The notes: generated by a model from the letters alone, not told the origin. A stretch of DNA of 64,000 nt from Streptomyces albus subsp. chlorinus (GCF_013302895.1 NZ_VJOK01000001.1:5188557-5252556), one strand, 5' to 3'. Counted from the stretch's first letter, positions 1 to 14,861 are shown. A program made the numbers and translations.

Positions 1-912
1 GGCCTCGGCTCGCTGACCACCCCGGCGCCCCGGGTGCGCGTCGAGGCCGCGGGCGGCCGGCTGCTGCTCGTCCCGGAGGGCGGCCGGGAGACGGTGGTGC
101 CGCGCGCCGCGCTGCTGGGGCACGAACCGCTCCCCGGCAGCTCCTGGCGACCGCTGCGCACCCTGCCCGGCGGCCCCGCCGTGCTCGACGACCACGACCC
201 GCACCTGGCGTACGAGGAGGGCCGCGAGGGTCTCGCCGGGCTGCGGCCGGCCACCCTGACCGCGGACGGCGAGGCGAGGGTGTGGCAGGGGCTGTGGACG
301 CGTGCCCTGGCGCTGCTGCGGGAGGCCGATCCCGAGCGCGCCGCCGAGGTCACCGGCCTGGTGCGGGCCCTCGTGCCCGTCCTGTGGAAGCCGGACGGGC
401 GTGCCAGCGCCACCCGCCTGGCCGCACCCTGGGCGGTACTGACGACGCTTCCGCAGACTCCGGAGGAGATGGCGGAGGTCCTCGTCCACGAGGTGCAGCA
501 CAGCAAACTGGCCGTGCTCGGCGGCGTCGTACACCTCGACCACGGGGCCGACGGCCAGGAGGCCGCCGTCTTCCGCGTCGGCTGGCGCAGCGACCCCAGG
601 CCGCTGGGCGCCGTAGTGCAGGGCACCTACGCGCATCTGGCCCTCGCCGACCTGTGGGACCGGCTCGCCCGCCGCGCCTCGGCCACCCCCGCCGAGCGTG
701 CGGCCGCACGGCGCCGAGCGGAGGACTTCGCCACCCAGGTCGACCACGCCCTTTTCCTCCTTCTGGGCTCTGGCCAACTGACCCGCGAGGGCACAGAGTT
801 CGTGGAGGGGATGCGCCGTCGGCACGCGCGGCTGGGCCCGTCGGGCGGGCGGAGCGCCCGCCACGGCGCTCGGCAGCCCGCCGACACGCTCACACCAGGT
901 CACTTTGGGTAA
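1..912 (+). CDS. FxsB-like peptide maturase, C-terminal HExxH part (5' end outside window)
   Basis: The reading frame is open from the first base, so this is the 3' part of a longer gene; the first visible start-like codon (GTG at 34) is probably internal. The visible 304 codons contain an intact HExxH motif (H-E-V-Q-H, near residue 165 of the visible part) in a helix typical of the alpha-ketoglutarate/HExxH beta-hydroxylase-like extension found on FxsB radical SAM/SPASM maturases of FxSxx-COOH loci. That assignment is inference and rests mainly on the downstream FxsT-like gene, since the radical SAM half and the precursor peptide would lie upstream. The 63-base gap to the next gene on the same strand suggests one operon. 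A free-standing HExxH protein is the alternative. Confidence 0.6.
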   Translation, partial: GLGSLTTPAPRVRVEAAGGRLLLVPEGGRETVVPRAALLGHEPLPGSSWRPLRTLPGGPAVLDDHDPHLAYEEGREGLAGLRPATLTADGEARVWQGLWTRALALLREADPERAAEVTGLVRALVPVLWKPDGRASATRLAAPWAVLTTLPQTPEEMAEVLVHEVQHSKLAVLGGVVHLDHGADGQEAAVFRVGWRSDPRPLGAVVQGTYAHLALADLWDRLARRASATPAERAAARRRAEDFATQVDHALFLLLGSGQLTREGTEFVEGMRRRHARLGPSGGRSARHGARQPADTLTPGHFG

Positions 913-975
913 TCTCGCCGTACAGGTCGCCCTCCCGGGGGTGACGACGGCTGCTGGACGAGGGAGAACGCAGGC

Positions 976-3900
976 ATGGTCGCTCAGCGGGAACCGGCTC
1001 GGGGCGCCCCGCCCCGGGGCGAGTCCGAGCACTTCGTGGTGGTCTTTCCCGGCTACCACCGCGCCTGGGGCAACTGGATCGCGCACCGCCTGGAGAGCCA
1101 CGGGCACCGCACCACGCTCCAGCGCTGGGACCCGGACCGCGAGCAGCCGCTGGAAGAGGCGCTGGGCGACCTCCAGTTGGCCTCGGGGCGGGTGCTGCTG
1201 GTACTCAGCGACGTGTTCCTGCAACTGGGCCCGCGCACCGAGGCGGACTGGAACGCCGTGCTGCGCGGCTATGTCGCCGCGCACGCCGAGCGGTTCGCCG
1301 CCGTCAACCTCACCAACCGCGAACTCCTCCCGGCCACGGCTGTGCTGGAGCCGGTCAACCTGTGGGGCATCGGCGAGGAGGAGGCCGAGCGGCGGCTGCT
1401 CAACCGGCTGGGGCTGCGCCCGCGCCGCGTCCCCGTCCCGCAGCCCGGCTTCGCCAGCCGCTACCCCAACGACCCGCCCGACATCTGGGGCGAGGTGCCC
1501 CGCCGCAACTCCCGCTTCACCGGCCGGGACGTGATCCTCAACGAGCTCCAGCAGCGGCTGACGGACGCCGAGCACGGGGCCGCCGTGTGCACCCTCGTCG
1601 GCATGGCGGGCATCGGCAAGACGCAGATCGCCGCCGAGTACGCCCACCGCTTCGCGCCCGACTACGACATCGTCTGGTGGGTCAGCTGCGACCAGCGCAA
1701 CACCCAGCGCGACACCTACGGCCAGCTCGCCGTCGAACTCGGGCTCGACCGCTCGGGCGAGATCGGCGAACGGGTCCGTGCCGTGCGGGAGGCGCTGCGC
1801 AAGAACGAGCCGTCCGGCCGCTGGCTGCTGGTCTTCGACGGCTGGGAGGACCCCGAGGAGGCCGCCACCTACCTTCCGCACGGCGGCAGCGGCCATGTGC
1901 TGATCACCTCCCGCAACAAGAGCTGGCGCGCCACCACCGACATCAAGCAGATCTCCGCCTTCCGCAGGGCCGAGTCCACCGGCTATCTGATGCGCCGGGC
2001 CCCGCACATCACCGCCGAGCAGGCCGACCAGGTGGCCGGCGAGTTCCAGGACCTGCCGCTGCAGCTCGCCCAGGCCGCCTCCTGGCTGGGCGAGGAGGGC
2101 ATGGAGGTCCCCGAGTACCTGCGGATGGTGCGCGGCGTGGGGCTGACCCGGCTGGACTCGGGGGCCATGCCGGACGACTACCCGTACTCGTCGCTGACCT
2201 CCTGGTCGATGCTGCTCAACAAGCTGCGCAAGTCCGAGCCCCGCGCGGTGGACCTGCTCTCCCTGTGCGCCGTCTTCGCGCCCGGCCGCATCCCGCTGGG
2301 GCTGGCCCGTGGCATCCCGGCCGCCGAACTCCCCGAGAACCTGCGCTGGATCGCCACCGACCGCTCCGGCTGGGCCCGCGCCCTCGACTCGCTGGTCAAC
2401 TACTCGGTGATCACCCGTGAGGCCCGTACCCCGCAGGGCGGCGACACCGACCAGAGCGACTCGGTGCAGATGCACCAGGTCGTCCACAGCGTCATCAGCG
2501 AACTCACCCAGGGCCGCAACAGCGACGTGGTCCGCGAGGTGGTGCACCGGCTGCTGGTCGAGGCCGACCCCAGTGCCCCCAACGACAGCCGCCAGTGGGG
2601 CCGTTACGCCGAGCTGGTGCCGCACCTGCTGGCCTCCTCCGCGCCCGCCAGCAAGGAGCGCCGCGTCCAGGAGATGCTGCTCAACTGCCTGCGGTACTGC
2701 TACGCCTCCGGCGAGTACTCGCTGGGTGCCGAGCTGGCCGCCAGCATCCGCGCCGACTGGGAGGCGTTCTTGAACCCGGAGGCGCGGCCGCTGCTCACCC
2801 TCACCACGCTCCAGGGCAACCTGCTGCGCGAGGGCGGCCGCTTCCGCGAGGCCCAGGCCCTGGACGCGGCGCGGCTGGAGCGGCTGCGCGCGATGCCGCA
2901 CGCGGACGGCGCCTACGAGGAGGCCGCCATGGAGGCCACCAGCTGCCTGGCCTCCGACCTGCGGCTGCTGGGCCAGTACGACGAGGCGCTCCAGCTCCAG
3001 GAGCAGGTCGTCGAGGTCGCCCGCCGGCTGTACGGGCCGGAGGAGTGGACGAGCCTGCTGGCCCAGCACAATCTCGCCGTCGGCCTGCGACTGCTGGGCC
3101 GGTACGAGGACGCCTACGACACCGACCTGGACACCCTCCGCAAGCGGGAGCAGGTGCTGCGCGCCCGGCATCCCAACACGCTGGCCTCCGGCAACGCCTG
3201 CGCCCGCGACCTGCGGCTGATGGGCCGCTACCAGGAGGCACTGGCCCGCCAGGAGCTGGGCATGCGGCTGCACCTCCAGGTGCTGGGCGCCCAGCACCCG
3301 CAGACGCTGCTGGCCCGCCACAACCTGATGCTGTGCCAGCGCCGGGCCGGCACCCCGCGGCAGGACATCGCCACCGCCATGGCCGTCCTGCTCGAACAGC
3401 AGGAGCAGGTGCACAGCCGCGGCCACTACACCACCCTGGCGCTGATGACCGACTACGGCAACTTCCTGCGCGAGCACGGCGATCTGGACCTCGCCCGGGA
3501 GCTGCTGACCGAGGCGGAGGACGGCTTCCGGCGGCTGCTCGGCCCCGCGCACCCGGTCCCCACCGCCATGCAGTCCAACGCGGGCCTCATCCTGCAGGCC
3601 GAGGGCGAGCGGGACGGCGCCCTCAACATGTTCGAGCAGGCCCTGGCCGGGCTCACCTCGCTGCTGGGCCCCGACCACCCCTCCACCCTGGGCTGCGCGC
3701 TGAACACCAGCGGCGGACGGCACCTCGGCGAAGCGCTGGAGGACGCCTTCGAGCTGAGCCGCGACACCCTGGAGCGCTGCCGCCGGGTGCTGGGCGAGGA
3801 CCATCCGCTGACGCTGTCCTGCATGGTCGCCCACGCCATCGACCTGCGGGCCATGCGCCGCCGTGAGGACGCCCGCGCGGTGGAGAGCGAGGCGCTGGAG

Positions 3901-3996
3901 CGGCTCACCCGCTCGCTGGGCGCCCAGCACCACCACACGCTCTCCGCCCGCCAGCGCACCCGCCCCTACTGGGACTACGAGCCCTACCTGGGCTGA
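976..3996 (+). CDS. FxsT-like TIR / NB-ARC / tetratricopeptide protein
   Basis: This is a 1006-residue signalling NTPase. Residues about 17-150 look like a TIR-like Rossmann domain (a VVVFPG strand, then VLLVLSDVF). NB-ARC follows the phrase NSRFTGRD, with P-loop GMAGIGKT at 209-216 and a Walker B-like LLVFDGW. From about residue 540 to the end lie repeated TPR pairs of the A-R-x-L-G-x-x-H-P-x-T-L kinesin-light-chain type. This order matches proteins annotated as FxSxx-COOH system TPR protein (FxsT). The ATG at 976 follows a purine-rich GGGAGA site. Its role in these peptide systems is not established; a STAND-type sensor is inferred from architecture. A TIR-NB-ARC-TPR STAND protein unrelated to Fxs cannot be excluded without the upstream genes. 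Confidence 0.75.
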   Translation: MVAQREPARGAPPRGESEHFVVVFPGYHRAWGNWIAHRLESHGHRTTLQRWDPDREQPLEEALGDLQLASGRVLLVLSDVFLQLGPRTEADWNAVLRGYVAAHAERFAAVNLTNRELLPATAVLEPVNLWGIGEEEAERRLLNRLGLRPRRVPVPQPGFASRYPNDPPDIWGEVPRRNSRFTGRDVILNELQQRLTDAEHGAAVCTLVGMAGIGKTQIAAEYAHRFAPDYDIVWWVSCDQRNTQRDTYGQLAVELGLDRSGEIGERVRAVREALRKNEPSGRWLLVFDGWEDPEEAATYLPHGGSGHVLITSRNKSWRATTDIKQISAFRRAESTGYLMRRAPHITAEQADQVAGEFQDLPLQLAQAASWLGEEGMEVPEYLRMVRGVGLTRLDSGAMPDDYPYSSLTSWSMLLNKLRKSEPRAVDLLSLCAVFAPGRIPLGLARGIPAAELPENLRWIATDRSGWARALDSLVNYSVITREARTPQGGDTDQSDSVQMHQVVHSVISELTQGRNSDVVREVVHRLLVEADPSAPNDSRQWGRYAELVPHLLASSAPASKERRVQEMLLNCLRYCYASGEYSLGAELAASIRADWEAFLNPEARPLLTLTTLQGNLLREGGRFREAQALDAARLERLRAMPHADGAYEEAAMEATSCLASDLRLLGQYDEALQLQEQVVEVARRLYGPEEWTSLLAQHNLAVGLRLLGRYEDAYDTDLDTLRKREQVLRARHPNTLASGNACARDLRLMGRYQEALARQELGMRLHLQVLGAQHPQTLLARHNLMLCQRRAGTPRQDIATAMAVLLEQQEQVHSRGHYTTLALMTDYGNFLREHGDLDLARELLTEAEDGFRRLLGPAHPVPTAMQSNAGLILQAEGERDGALNMFEQALAGLTSLLGPDHPSTLGCALNTSGGRHLGEALEDAFELSRDTLERCRRVLGEDHPLTLSCMVAHAIDLRAMRRREDARAVESEALERLTRSLGAQHHHTLSARQRTRPYWDYEPYLG

Positions 3997-4027
3997 GGAC
4001 GCGTACCCGGGCCGGCCCGGACACGGG

Positions 4028-4063
4028 CGAGGGCCCCCGCCGCGGTCGCGGCGGGGGCCCTCG
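4028..4063. terminator. Convergent-gene terminator hairpin
   Basis: Perfect 17-bp inverted repeat (4028-4044 with 4047-4063) and a minimal loop, between the FxsT-like gene and kgd, whose 3' ends face each other. It could serve both strands. Confidence 0.8.
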
Positions 4064-4084
4064 GTGTGCTGTGCGGCGGACGCC

Positions 4085-7939
<3,855 letters not shown>

Positions 7940-8164
7940 GGCGGCAACCGCCCTCTTCCGCTTCCTTAGGTGGTGGACAGCGGAAATAAAGGCTACGCCT
8001 CTCCGGCCGCGAGGTGGAGTCCGGGCCGCCCCTTGGTCACGTACGTCACATCGCGGGGGCGGTTTCGGGGCAAGATTTGGCGGGAATCACTCACGGTTTC
8101 GTCCCCGGAGTGGAACCGGACACCCCTTGTTCCGCGTCCACGCGTCCCCACCCGCGAGGGTACG

Positions 8165-9361
8165 TCAACCCTGCGGTCCCCTTGCCCCCGGAAGAGTGAG
8201 CTGTATCCGGCAACCCCGCGGGGATTCGGCCACCCGGATCGTCCCGCCGTGCAGCTCCACCGCCCAGCGGGCGATGGCCAGCCCCAGCCCCGTGCCGCCG
8301 CCCGGACTGACGCTCTGGCCGCCCTTGGCCGTCTCGTGGCTGTGGGTGCCGTTGAACCGGTCGAAGACCCGCTGCCGCTCCGAGACCGGGATGCCCGGCC
8401 CCTCGTCCAGCACCTCCACCTCCAAGCTGCCCTCACCCCCGCCGCCGCCCGCCTCGCCCGGCCGGGCCCTGACCGTGACCCGGCCGTGCTGCGGGCTGTG
8501 CTTGACGGCGTTGTCGATCAGATTGGCGACCACCTGGTGCAGCCGTTCGGGGTCCGCGTAGGCCATCAGCTCGGGCGGTGAGACATCCAGGTGCAGGTGG
8601 ACGTCCTTGCGGGCGTGTCCCGAGCCCTTGCTCATGTTGGCCTCCTTGAGGACCCCCGCCAGGTACGGCCAGACCTCGAAGCGCCGCGAGTGCAGCGGCA
8701 CCACCCCGTTGTCCAGCCGGGAGAGGTCCAGCAGGTGGTCCACCAGGCGGCCGAGCCGCTCGGTCTGCTGGAGCGCGGTGCGCATGGTCTCCGGGTCGGC
8801 GTCCGAGACCCCGTCCACGACGTTCTCCAGCACCGCCCGCAGCGCGGCGATCGGCGTGCGCAGCTCGTGCGAGACGTTGGCGACCAGCTCCTTGCGGTGC
8901 TCGTCGACGGCCTGGAGGTCGGCGGCCATCCGGTTGAAGTTCTCCGCCAGCTCCCCGAACTCGTCCCGCCGCCCGCCACGCACCCGGCGGGAGTAGTCAC
9001 CCCCCGCCATCGCCTTGGCCGCGTCCGTCATCTCGTCCAGCGGCGCCGTCAGCGACTGCGCCACGAACTGGGTGATCAGCAGCGAGGCGACGATCGAGAT
9101 GATCGTGATCACCCGCAGCTCGGTCGCGGACTGCATGGCGAACAGGGCCAGCAGGGTGGTGATCACCACCGAGACGATCACCAGCGCGCCCAGCGCCGCC
9201 TTGACCGACCGGTAGGGGTCGAGCGGGCGCAGCCCCTCCCACAGGCGTTCCCACCAGTGGGCGGCGAGCCGCACCGCCGACCGCTTCCAGCGGTTCATGG
9301 ACCGGATCAGGGGAGTGGACCGGCCGGGAGAGCCGGACGGGTCGGTCACCGCGGTGGACAC
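8165..9361 (-). CDS. Sensor histidine kinase (HAMP-HisKA-HATPase)
   Basis: A 398-residue membrane histidine kinase. Two hydrophobic segments lie close together (about 55-105), so there is little extracytoplasmic domain and the stimulus is probably sensed in or near the membrane. A HAMP domain follows, then the H-box with phospho-acceptor His in VSHELRTP (about residue 165), and a HATPase domain with N-box VANLIDNAVKHSP and a G-rich GGGTGLGLAIARW. The start codon is GTG. It lies 22 bp downstream of the response regulator gene on the same strand, so the two are an operon and a cognate pair. The same gene order beside kgd occurs in S. coelicolor as I recall it; the signal is unknown to me. Confidence 0.93.
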   Translation of the reverse strand: MSTAVTDPSGSPGRSTPLIRSMNRWKRSAVRLAAHWWERLWEGLRPLDPYRSVKAALGALVIVSVVITTLLALFAMQSATELRVITIISIVASLLITQFVAQSLTAPLDEMTDAAKAMAGGDYSRRVRGGRRDEFGELAENFNRMAADLQAVDEHRKELVANVSHELRTPIAALRAVLENVVDGVSDADPETMRTALQQTERLGRLVDHLLDLSRLDNGVVPLHSRRFEVWPYLAGVLKEANMSKGSGHARKDVHLHLDVSPPELMAYADPERLHQVVANLIDNAVKHSPQHGRVTVRARPGEAGGGGGEGSLEVEVLDEGPGIPVSERQRVFDRFNGTHSHETAKGGQSVSPGGGTGLGLAIARWAVELHGGTIRVAESPRGCRIQLTLPGARGPQG

Positions 9362-9383
9362 CTCGCTCCGTCCCCCCGGGCCG

Positions 9384-10178
9384 TCAGGAACTCTCCGTGG
9401 CGGCGCCCGTCACCGGCGCGGGCGCGCCGTCCGGGCCGGGGGTCTCCAGCGCGTACCCGACACCGTGCACCGTGCGGATGCGCTCGGCGCCGATCTTGCG
9501 GCGCAGGGCCTTGATGTGGCTGTCCACGGTGCGGGTCCCCGAGGCGTCGGCCCAGTCCCACACCTCGGCCAGCAGCTGCTCACGGGAGAGCACCGCGCGG
9601 GGGGAGTGCGCCAGGCAGACCAGCAGGTCGAACTCGGTGGGGGTCAGGTGCACGTCCTCGCCGCCGACGCGGACGCGCCGCTGCGCGTGGTCGATCTCCA
9701 GCTCGCCGAGCCTGAGTATGCCGCTGCGCGGCGTGTTGGCGGCCTGCGTGGCCCGCTCCACCCGGCGCAGCAGCACGTGCACCCGGGCGGCGACCTCCCG
9801 CATGGAGAACGGCTTGGTCATGTAGTCGTCGGCGCCCACACCGAGGCCGACCAGCATGTCCGTCTCGTCGTCGCGCGCGGTGAGCATGAGCACCGGCACC
9901 GGGCGCTGCGCCTGCACCCGGCGGCACACCTCCAGCCCGTCGAACCCGGGCAGCATCACATCGAGCACCAGCAGGTCGGGCTGCCACGCCTCCGCGGTGT
10001 CCACGGCCGCCGGGCCGTCGCCCGCCGTCTGCACCTGGAAGCCCTCGGCGCGCAGCCGCCGCGCTATCGCGTCGACGATGGTGGGGTCGTCCTCGACGAC
10101 GAGGATGCGCCGCTGGGCGCCAGGGGTGGTCGCGGCGACGGCTCCGCCAGCTGTCTGAGTGGTGTTCTTCTGGTCCAT
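9384..10178 (-). CDS. OmpR/PhoB-family response regulator
   Basis: A 264-residue regulator. The receiver domain has acidic pocket ED (about 29-31), phospho-acceptor Asp73 in VLDVMLPG, and a switch Lys in the MTKPF segment. A winged-helix DNA-binding domain follows, with LTPTEFDLLVCLAHSPRAVLS-like features and a C-terminal VHGVGYAL hairpin. The frame runs on upstream, but the ATG ending at 10178 is preferred because it follows a GGGGCGGGG site and gives the usual length. It is the first gene of the two-component operon, with its kinase downstream. Confidence 0.93.
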   Translation of the reverse strand: MDQKNTTQTAGGAVAATTPGAQRRILVVEDDPTIVDAIARRLRAEGFQVQTAGDGPAAVDTAEAWQPDLLVLDVMLPGFDGLEVCRRVQAQRPVPVLMLTARDDETDMLVGLGVGADDYMTKPFSMREVAARVHVLLRRVERATQAANTPRSGILRLGELEIDHAQRRVRVGGEDVHLTPTEFDLLVCLAHSPRAVLSREQLLAEVWDWADASGTRTVDSHIKALRRKIGAERIRTVHGVGYALETPGPDGAPAPVTGAATESS

Positions 10179-10248
10179 GCGACCCCGCCCCTGATGGCTC
10201 TTCCGGCTTTCTTGGGACAGCAGCGTAAGGGCCGCTCGGACGCCTCGG

Positions 10249-10950
10249 CTACGCCGGTCGGGCTGCGAAGTGGACCACGTCGGGGACGCCTCGGGCGACC
10301 GGGATCTCATCCGTCCGAACGCGGCAGAACCCCGCATTCCACAGTGATCGTTCGAATGCGGGCGACGGCTGCGCCGACCAGACGGCGAGCACGCCGCCCG
10401 GTGCCAGGGCCGCGCGGCACGCGGCCAGACCGGCGGGGGAGTAGAGCGAGGAGTTGCCGTCGGTGACGGTCCAGCCGGGGCCGTTGTCGATGTCCAGGCA
10501 CAGCGCGTCGAAGCGCGGCCCGGCGCCCGCCGCCTCGCGTACGTACTCCACCAGGTCGGCGCGCACCAGCTCGGTGCGCGCGTCGGCCAGCGCCGTCCGC
10601 GTGATGGCGGACAGCGGTCCCTCCCGGTGCCAGTCGAGGATCGCCGGCTCGCGCTCGACCACGGTGATACGCCCCCAGCGCCGCTCGGCGGCGGCCTCGG
10701 CCAGCGAGAAGCCGGCCCCGAGGCCGCCGACCAGCAGCCGAGGCCGCTCCCGTGTGCCCAGTTCGGCCAGCGCCGCCCGGACCAGCAGCCGCTCGGAGCG
10801 GCCGTCGGAGGTGTCCATCAGGAAGCAGCCGTTGGCGATGATCTCGAAGTGCGGACCGCGCCGCCGCAGCACGACCTCGCCGTAGGGGCCCGTACGGCGC
10901 TCGAGCGTGACCGGTGTGCCGTCGGCGGCTGACGTGACGGGATTCGGCAT
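10249..10950 (-). CDS. Spermidine-synthase-like / methyltransferase-fold protein
   Basis: A 233-residue protein with a Rossmann AdoMet-type fold: GGLGAGFSLAEA as the glycine-rich motif I, ITVVEREPAILDWHR as motif II, and LCLDIDNGPGW as the acidic motif of spermidine synthases. The N-terminal beta-hairpin MPNPVTSAADGTPV...LERR also fits SpeE-like proteins. It is shorter than true aminopropyltransferases (about 280 residues) and the substrate is unknown, so it is called by fold. An in-frame upstream extension is spurious; the ATG ending at 10950 begins a normal N-terminus. It is transcribed toward the response regulator gene with a 70-bp gap, and is separated from the GNAT gene upstream by a large palindrome. 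Confidence 0.8.
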   Translation of the reverse strand: MPNPVTSAADGTPVTLERRTGPYGEVVLRRRGPHFEIIANGCFLMDTSDGRSERLLVRAALAELGTRERPRLLVGGLGAGFSLAEAAAERRWGRITVVEREPAILDWHREGPLSAITRTALADARTELVRADLVEYVREAAGAGPRFDALCLDIDNGPGWTVTDGNSSLYSPAGLAACRAALAPGGVLAVWSAQPSPAFERSLWNAGFCRVRTDEIPVARGVPDVVHFAARPA

Positions 10951-10970
10951 GGACGCAGGGTAGGACGGCC

Positions 10971-11012
10971 GGCCCCCTGGGCGGGGAGGAATTCCTCCCC
11001 GCCCAGGGGGCC
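10971..11012 (-). terminator. 42-bp perfect palindrome, probable terminator of the GNAT gene
   Basis: Left arm 10971-10991 and right arm 10992-11012 are exact reverse complements with no spacer (centre GAATTC). It lies just downstream of the GNAT gene and upstream of the SpeE-like gene. As RNA it would form a very stable hairpin; as DNA it could form a cruciform. Confidence 0.7.
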
Positions 11013-11053
11013 GCGGGTCCGGCGGGGAGCCTGGTGGGGCTGCCCGGCGAGTC

Positions 11054-11590
11054 CTACCGGCCTTCCGGGCCGCTGGTGCGGTAGTGGGCGCGGGTGCCGT
11101 CCTCGCTGACGCTCCGGCGCCGCAGCCCCGCCTTCTCCAGGACGCGGACCGAGGCGGGGTTGGCGACCTCCACCTCGGCGCTGACGGTGTGCACGTGGGG
11201 CCAGGCAAGCGCGTGCTCCAGGAGCGCGCGGGCCGCCTCGGACGCGTAGCCGCGGCCGCGCCGGGAGGGCACGATCCCGTAGCCGATCTCGGCGGTGCCC
11301 TCGGCCGGGGACCGGAAGAGCCCGGCCGAGCCGACCAGCAGTCCGCTCTCCCGCTCGATGACGAGCCGGTGGCCGAACGCGTTCCGCCCGCCCTCGGCGT
11401 GCTCGGCCAGGAAGCGCGCGATGACGATGTCGCCCTCCGCCGGGAAGTCCTCGGCCCAGTGCGCGGGCCGGAAGGGGCCTTGGCCCGCGTCGCCCGCGGT
11501 GGCGACGGCGGCCAGTTCGGAGGGCGTCCAGGACCGCAGGACGAGGCGGGCGGTGACCAGGTCGGTTCCGCTGGGGGTGAACGATGACAC
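11054..11590 (-). CDS. GNAT family N-acetyltransferase (RimJ/RimL-like)
   Basis: A 178-residue GCN5-related acetyltransferase. The N-terminal TARLVLRSWTPSEL is the hallmark first strand of the RimJ/RimL branch. The acetyl-CoA binding loop is IVPSRRGRGYASEAARALL, followed by strand VEVANPASVRVLEKAGL. Substrates in this branch include ribosomal-protein N-termini and small amines; none can be assigned here. The GTG start at 11590 follows a GGAG six bases upstream. It is divergent from lon, with 457 bp between. Confidence 0.88.
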   Translation of the reverse strand: MSSFTPSGTDLVTARLVLRSWTPSELAAVATAGDAGQGPFRPAHWAEDFPAEGDIVIARFLAEHAEGGRNAFGHRLVIERESGLLVGSAGLFRSPAEGTAEIGYGIVPSRRGRGYASEAARALLEHALAWPHVHTVSAEVEVANPASVRVLEKAGLRRRSVSEDGTRAHYRTSGPEGR

Positions 11591-11947
11591 AGAGTGCTCC
11601 AGGGCGATTCCGTGGTGGAGGACCGGATCGCCCCGACCGCTTCGTGCGCTGCGTGGGGGCGCGCTCTACCGCGCTCGGGCGATTCGGATGCGGGCATGCT
11701 GACGTCGGGCCTGCCGGGCCATATTCATCAACCTCCCTGGTCGCACCGCGGGCGCGGTCCCGCGCGGTGTGATCGTAGCAGCGGCCGTCGCGTGACAGGC
11801 CCACGATGGTCACTGTCCGTGTGCGACGGGAGGGCGCCTGCGCACCCGGCGAGTGCTCGGCGCCGGTCGGCGGGAACAGTCCGGCGGCGCCGGCGGCTGT
11901 GTGCTTCGCGGGGCTCCTCGCCCGGTCATCCCGTCCGCGCGGCCTGT

Positions 11948-11964
11948 GATCGCTCACAGCGAAC
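11948..11964 (+). promoter_or_regulatory. ClgR-like inverted repeat upstream of lon
   Basis: Imperfect dyad GATCGCT-N3-AGCGAAC, one mismatch from perfect symmetry (GTTCGCT arms). lon is a known ClgR target in Streptomyces, and TTCGC/GCGAA half-sites are typical of ClgR boxes, but the short spacer makes this tentative. Confidence 0.4.
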
Positions 11965-12007
11965 AACTCTCCCGGAGCCAGGGGAACATACAGAGCATCA
12001 AAAGCAT

Positions 12008-12026
12008 TGAGTGGGTACTACTCAAC
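12008..12026 (+). promoter_or_regulatory. HAIR element (HspR operator) of lon
   Basis: TTGAGT-N7-ACTCAA matches the HspR-associated inverted repeat consensus CTTGAGT-N7-ACTCAAG except for the two outermost bases. It ends 21 bp before the lon ATG. Regulation of Streptomyces lon by HspR through a HAIR element is published knowledge, so this is heat-shock/proteotoxic control. Confidence 0.88.
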
Positions 12027-12047
12027 TTGCCTGCCTAGGGAGAGATC

Positions 12048-14513
<2,466 letters not shown>

Positions 14514-14531
14514 CGGACGCGGCCGGCAAGG

Positions 14532-14561
14532 GAGTGGCCCCCGCCCGGGCGGGGGCCACTC
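14532..14561 (+). terminator. lon terminator hairpin
   Basis: Perfect 15-bp arms (14532-14546 with 14547-14561), 18 bp after the lon stop codon. Confidence 0.85.
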
Positions 14562-14682
14562 TCGCATGAGCGCGAGTGAGCATGAGCACGACGCGTCCGG
14601 CGGCCTCGCCCCCTGGGACGGGCACCCGCGCGGACAGGAGGTCGGCGGGCGGGCCCGCGGACGTGACCGCCGCGGTGTCGGC

Positions 14683-14861
14683 GCCTCAGCCGCCGTTGGC
14701 CATGGCCTGGGACTGCCTCAGCCGCCGTTGGCCAGGACCTTCAAGCGGTCCATCGAGCCGTTGCTGTGCCGTGTGGGGGGCGACCTCCACGCCCCCGGCC
14801 GGGGGTGTGGCTGCCTCAGCCGCCGTTGGCCAGAACCTTCAAGCGGTCCATCGAGCCGTTG
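14683..14861 (-). repeat. Repeated copies of the lysozyme gene 3' end
   Basis: The last 51 bases around the GH25 stop (14811-14861) recur at 14713-14763 with a single mismatch, and the outermost 19 bases recur again at 14683-14701. Each long copy encodes the same NGSMDRLKVLANGG-stop, so remnants of the C-terminus sit downstream of the true stop. Confidence 0.9.
14788..14809 (-). terminator. Hairpin downstream of lysozyme gene
   Basis: CACGCCCCC / GGGGGTGTG arms around a CGGC-type centre, one mismatch. It lies 7 bp beyond the stop of the GH25 gene, inside the interval between the duplicated 3' ends. Confidence 0.5.

Noticed and set aside
10249..11697. 482-residue fused frame joining the SpeE-like and GNAT region
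   Set aside because: Only its last 233 residues are coding; the rest overlaps the GNAT gene out of frame and crosses a 42-bp palindrome.
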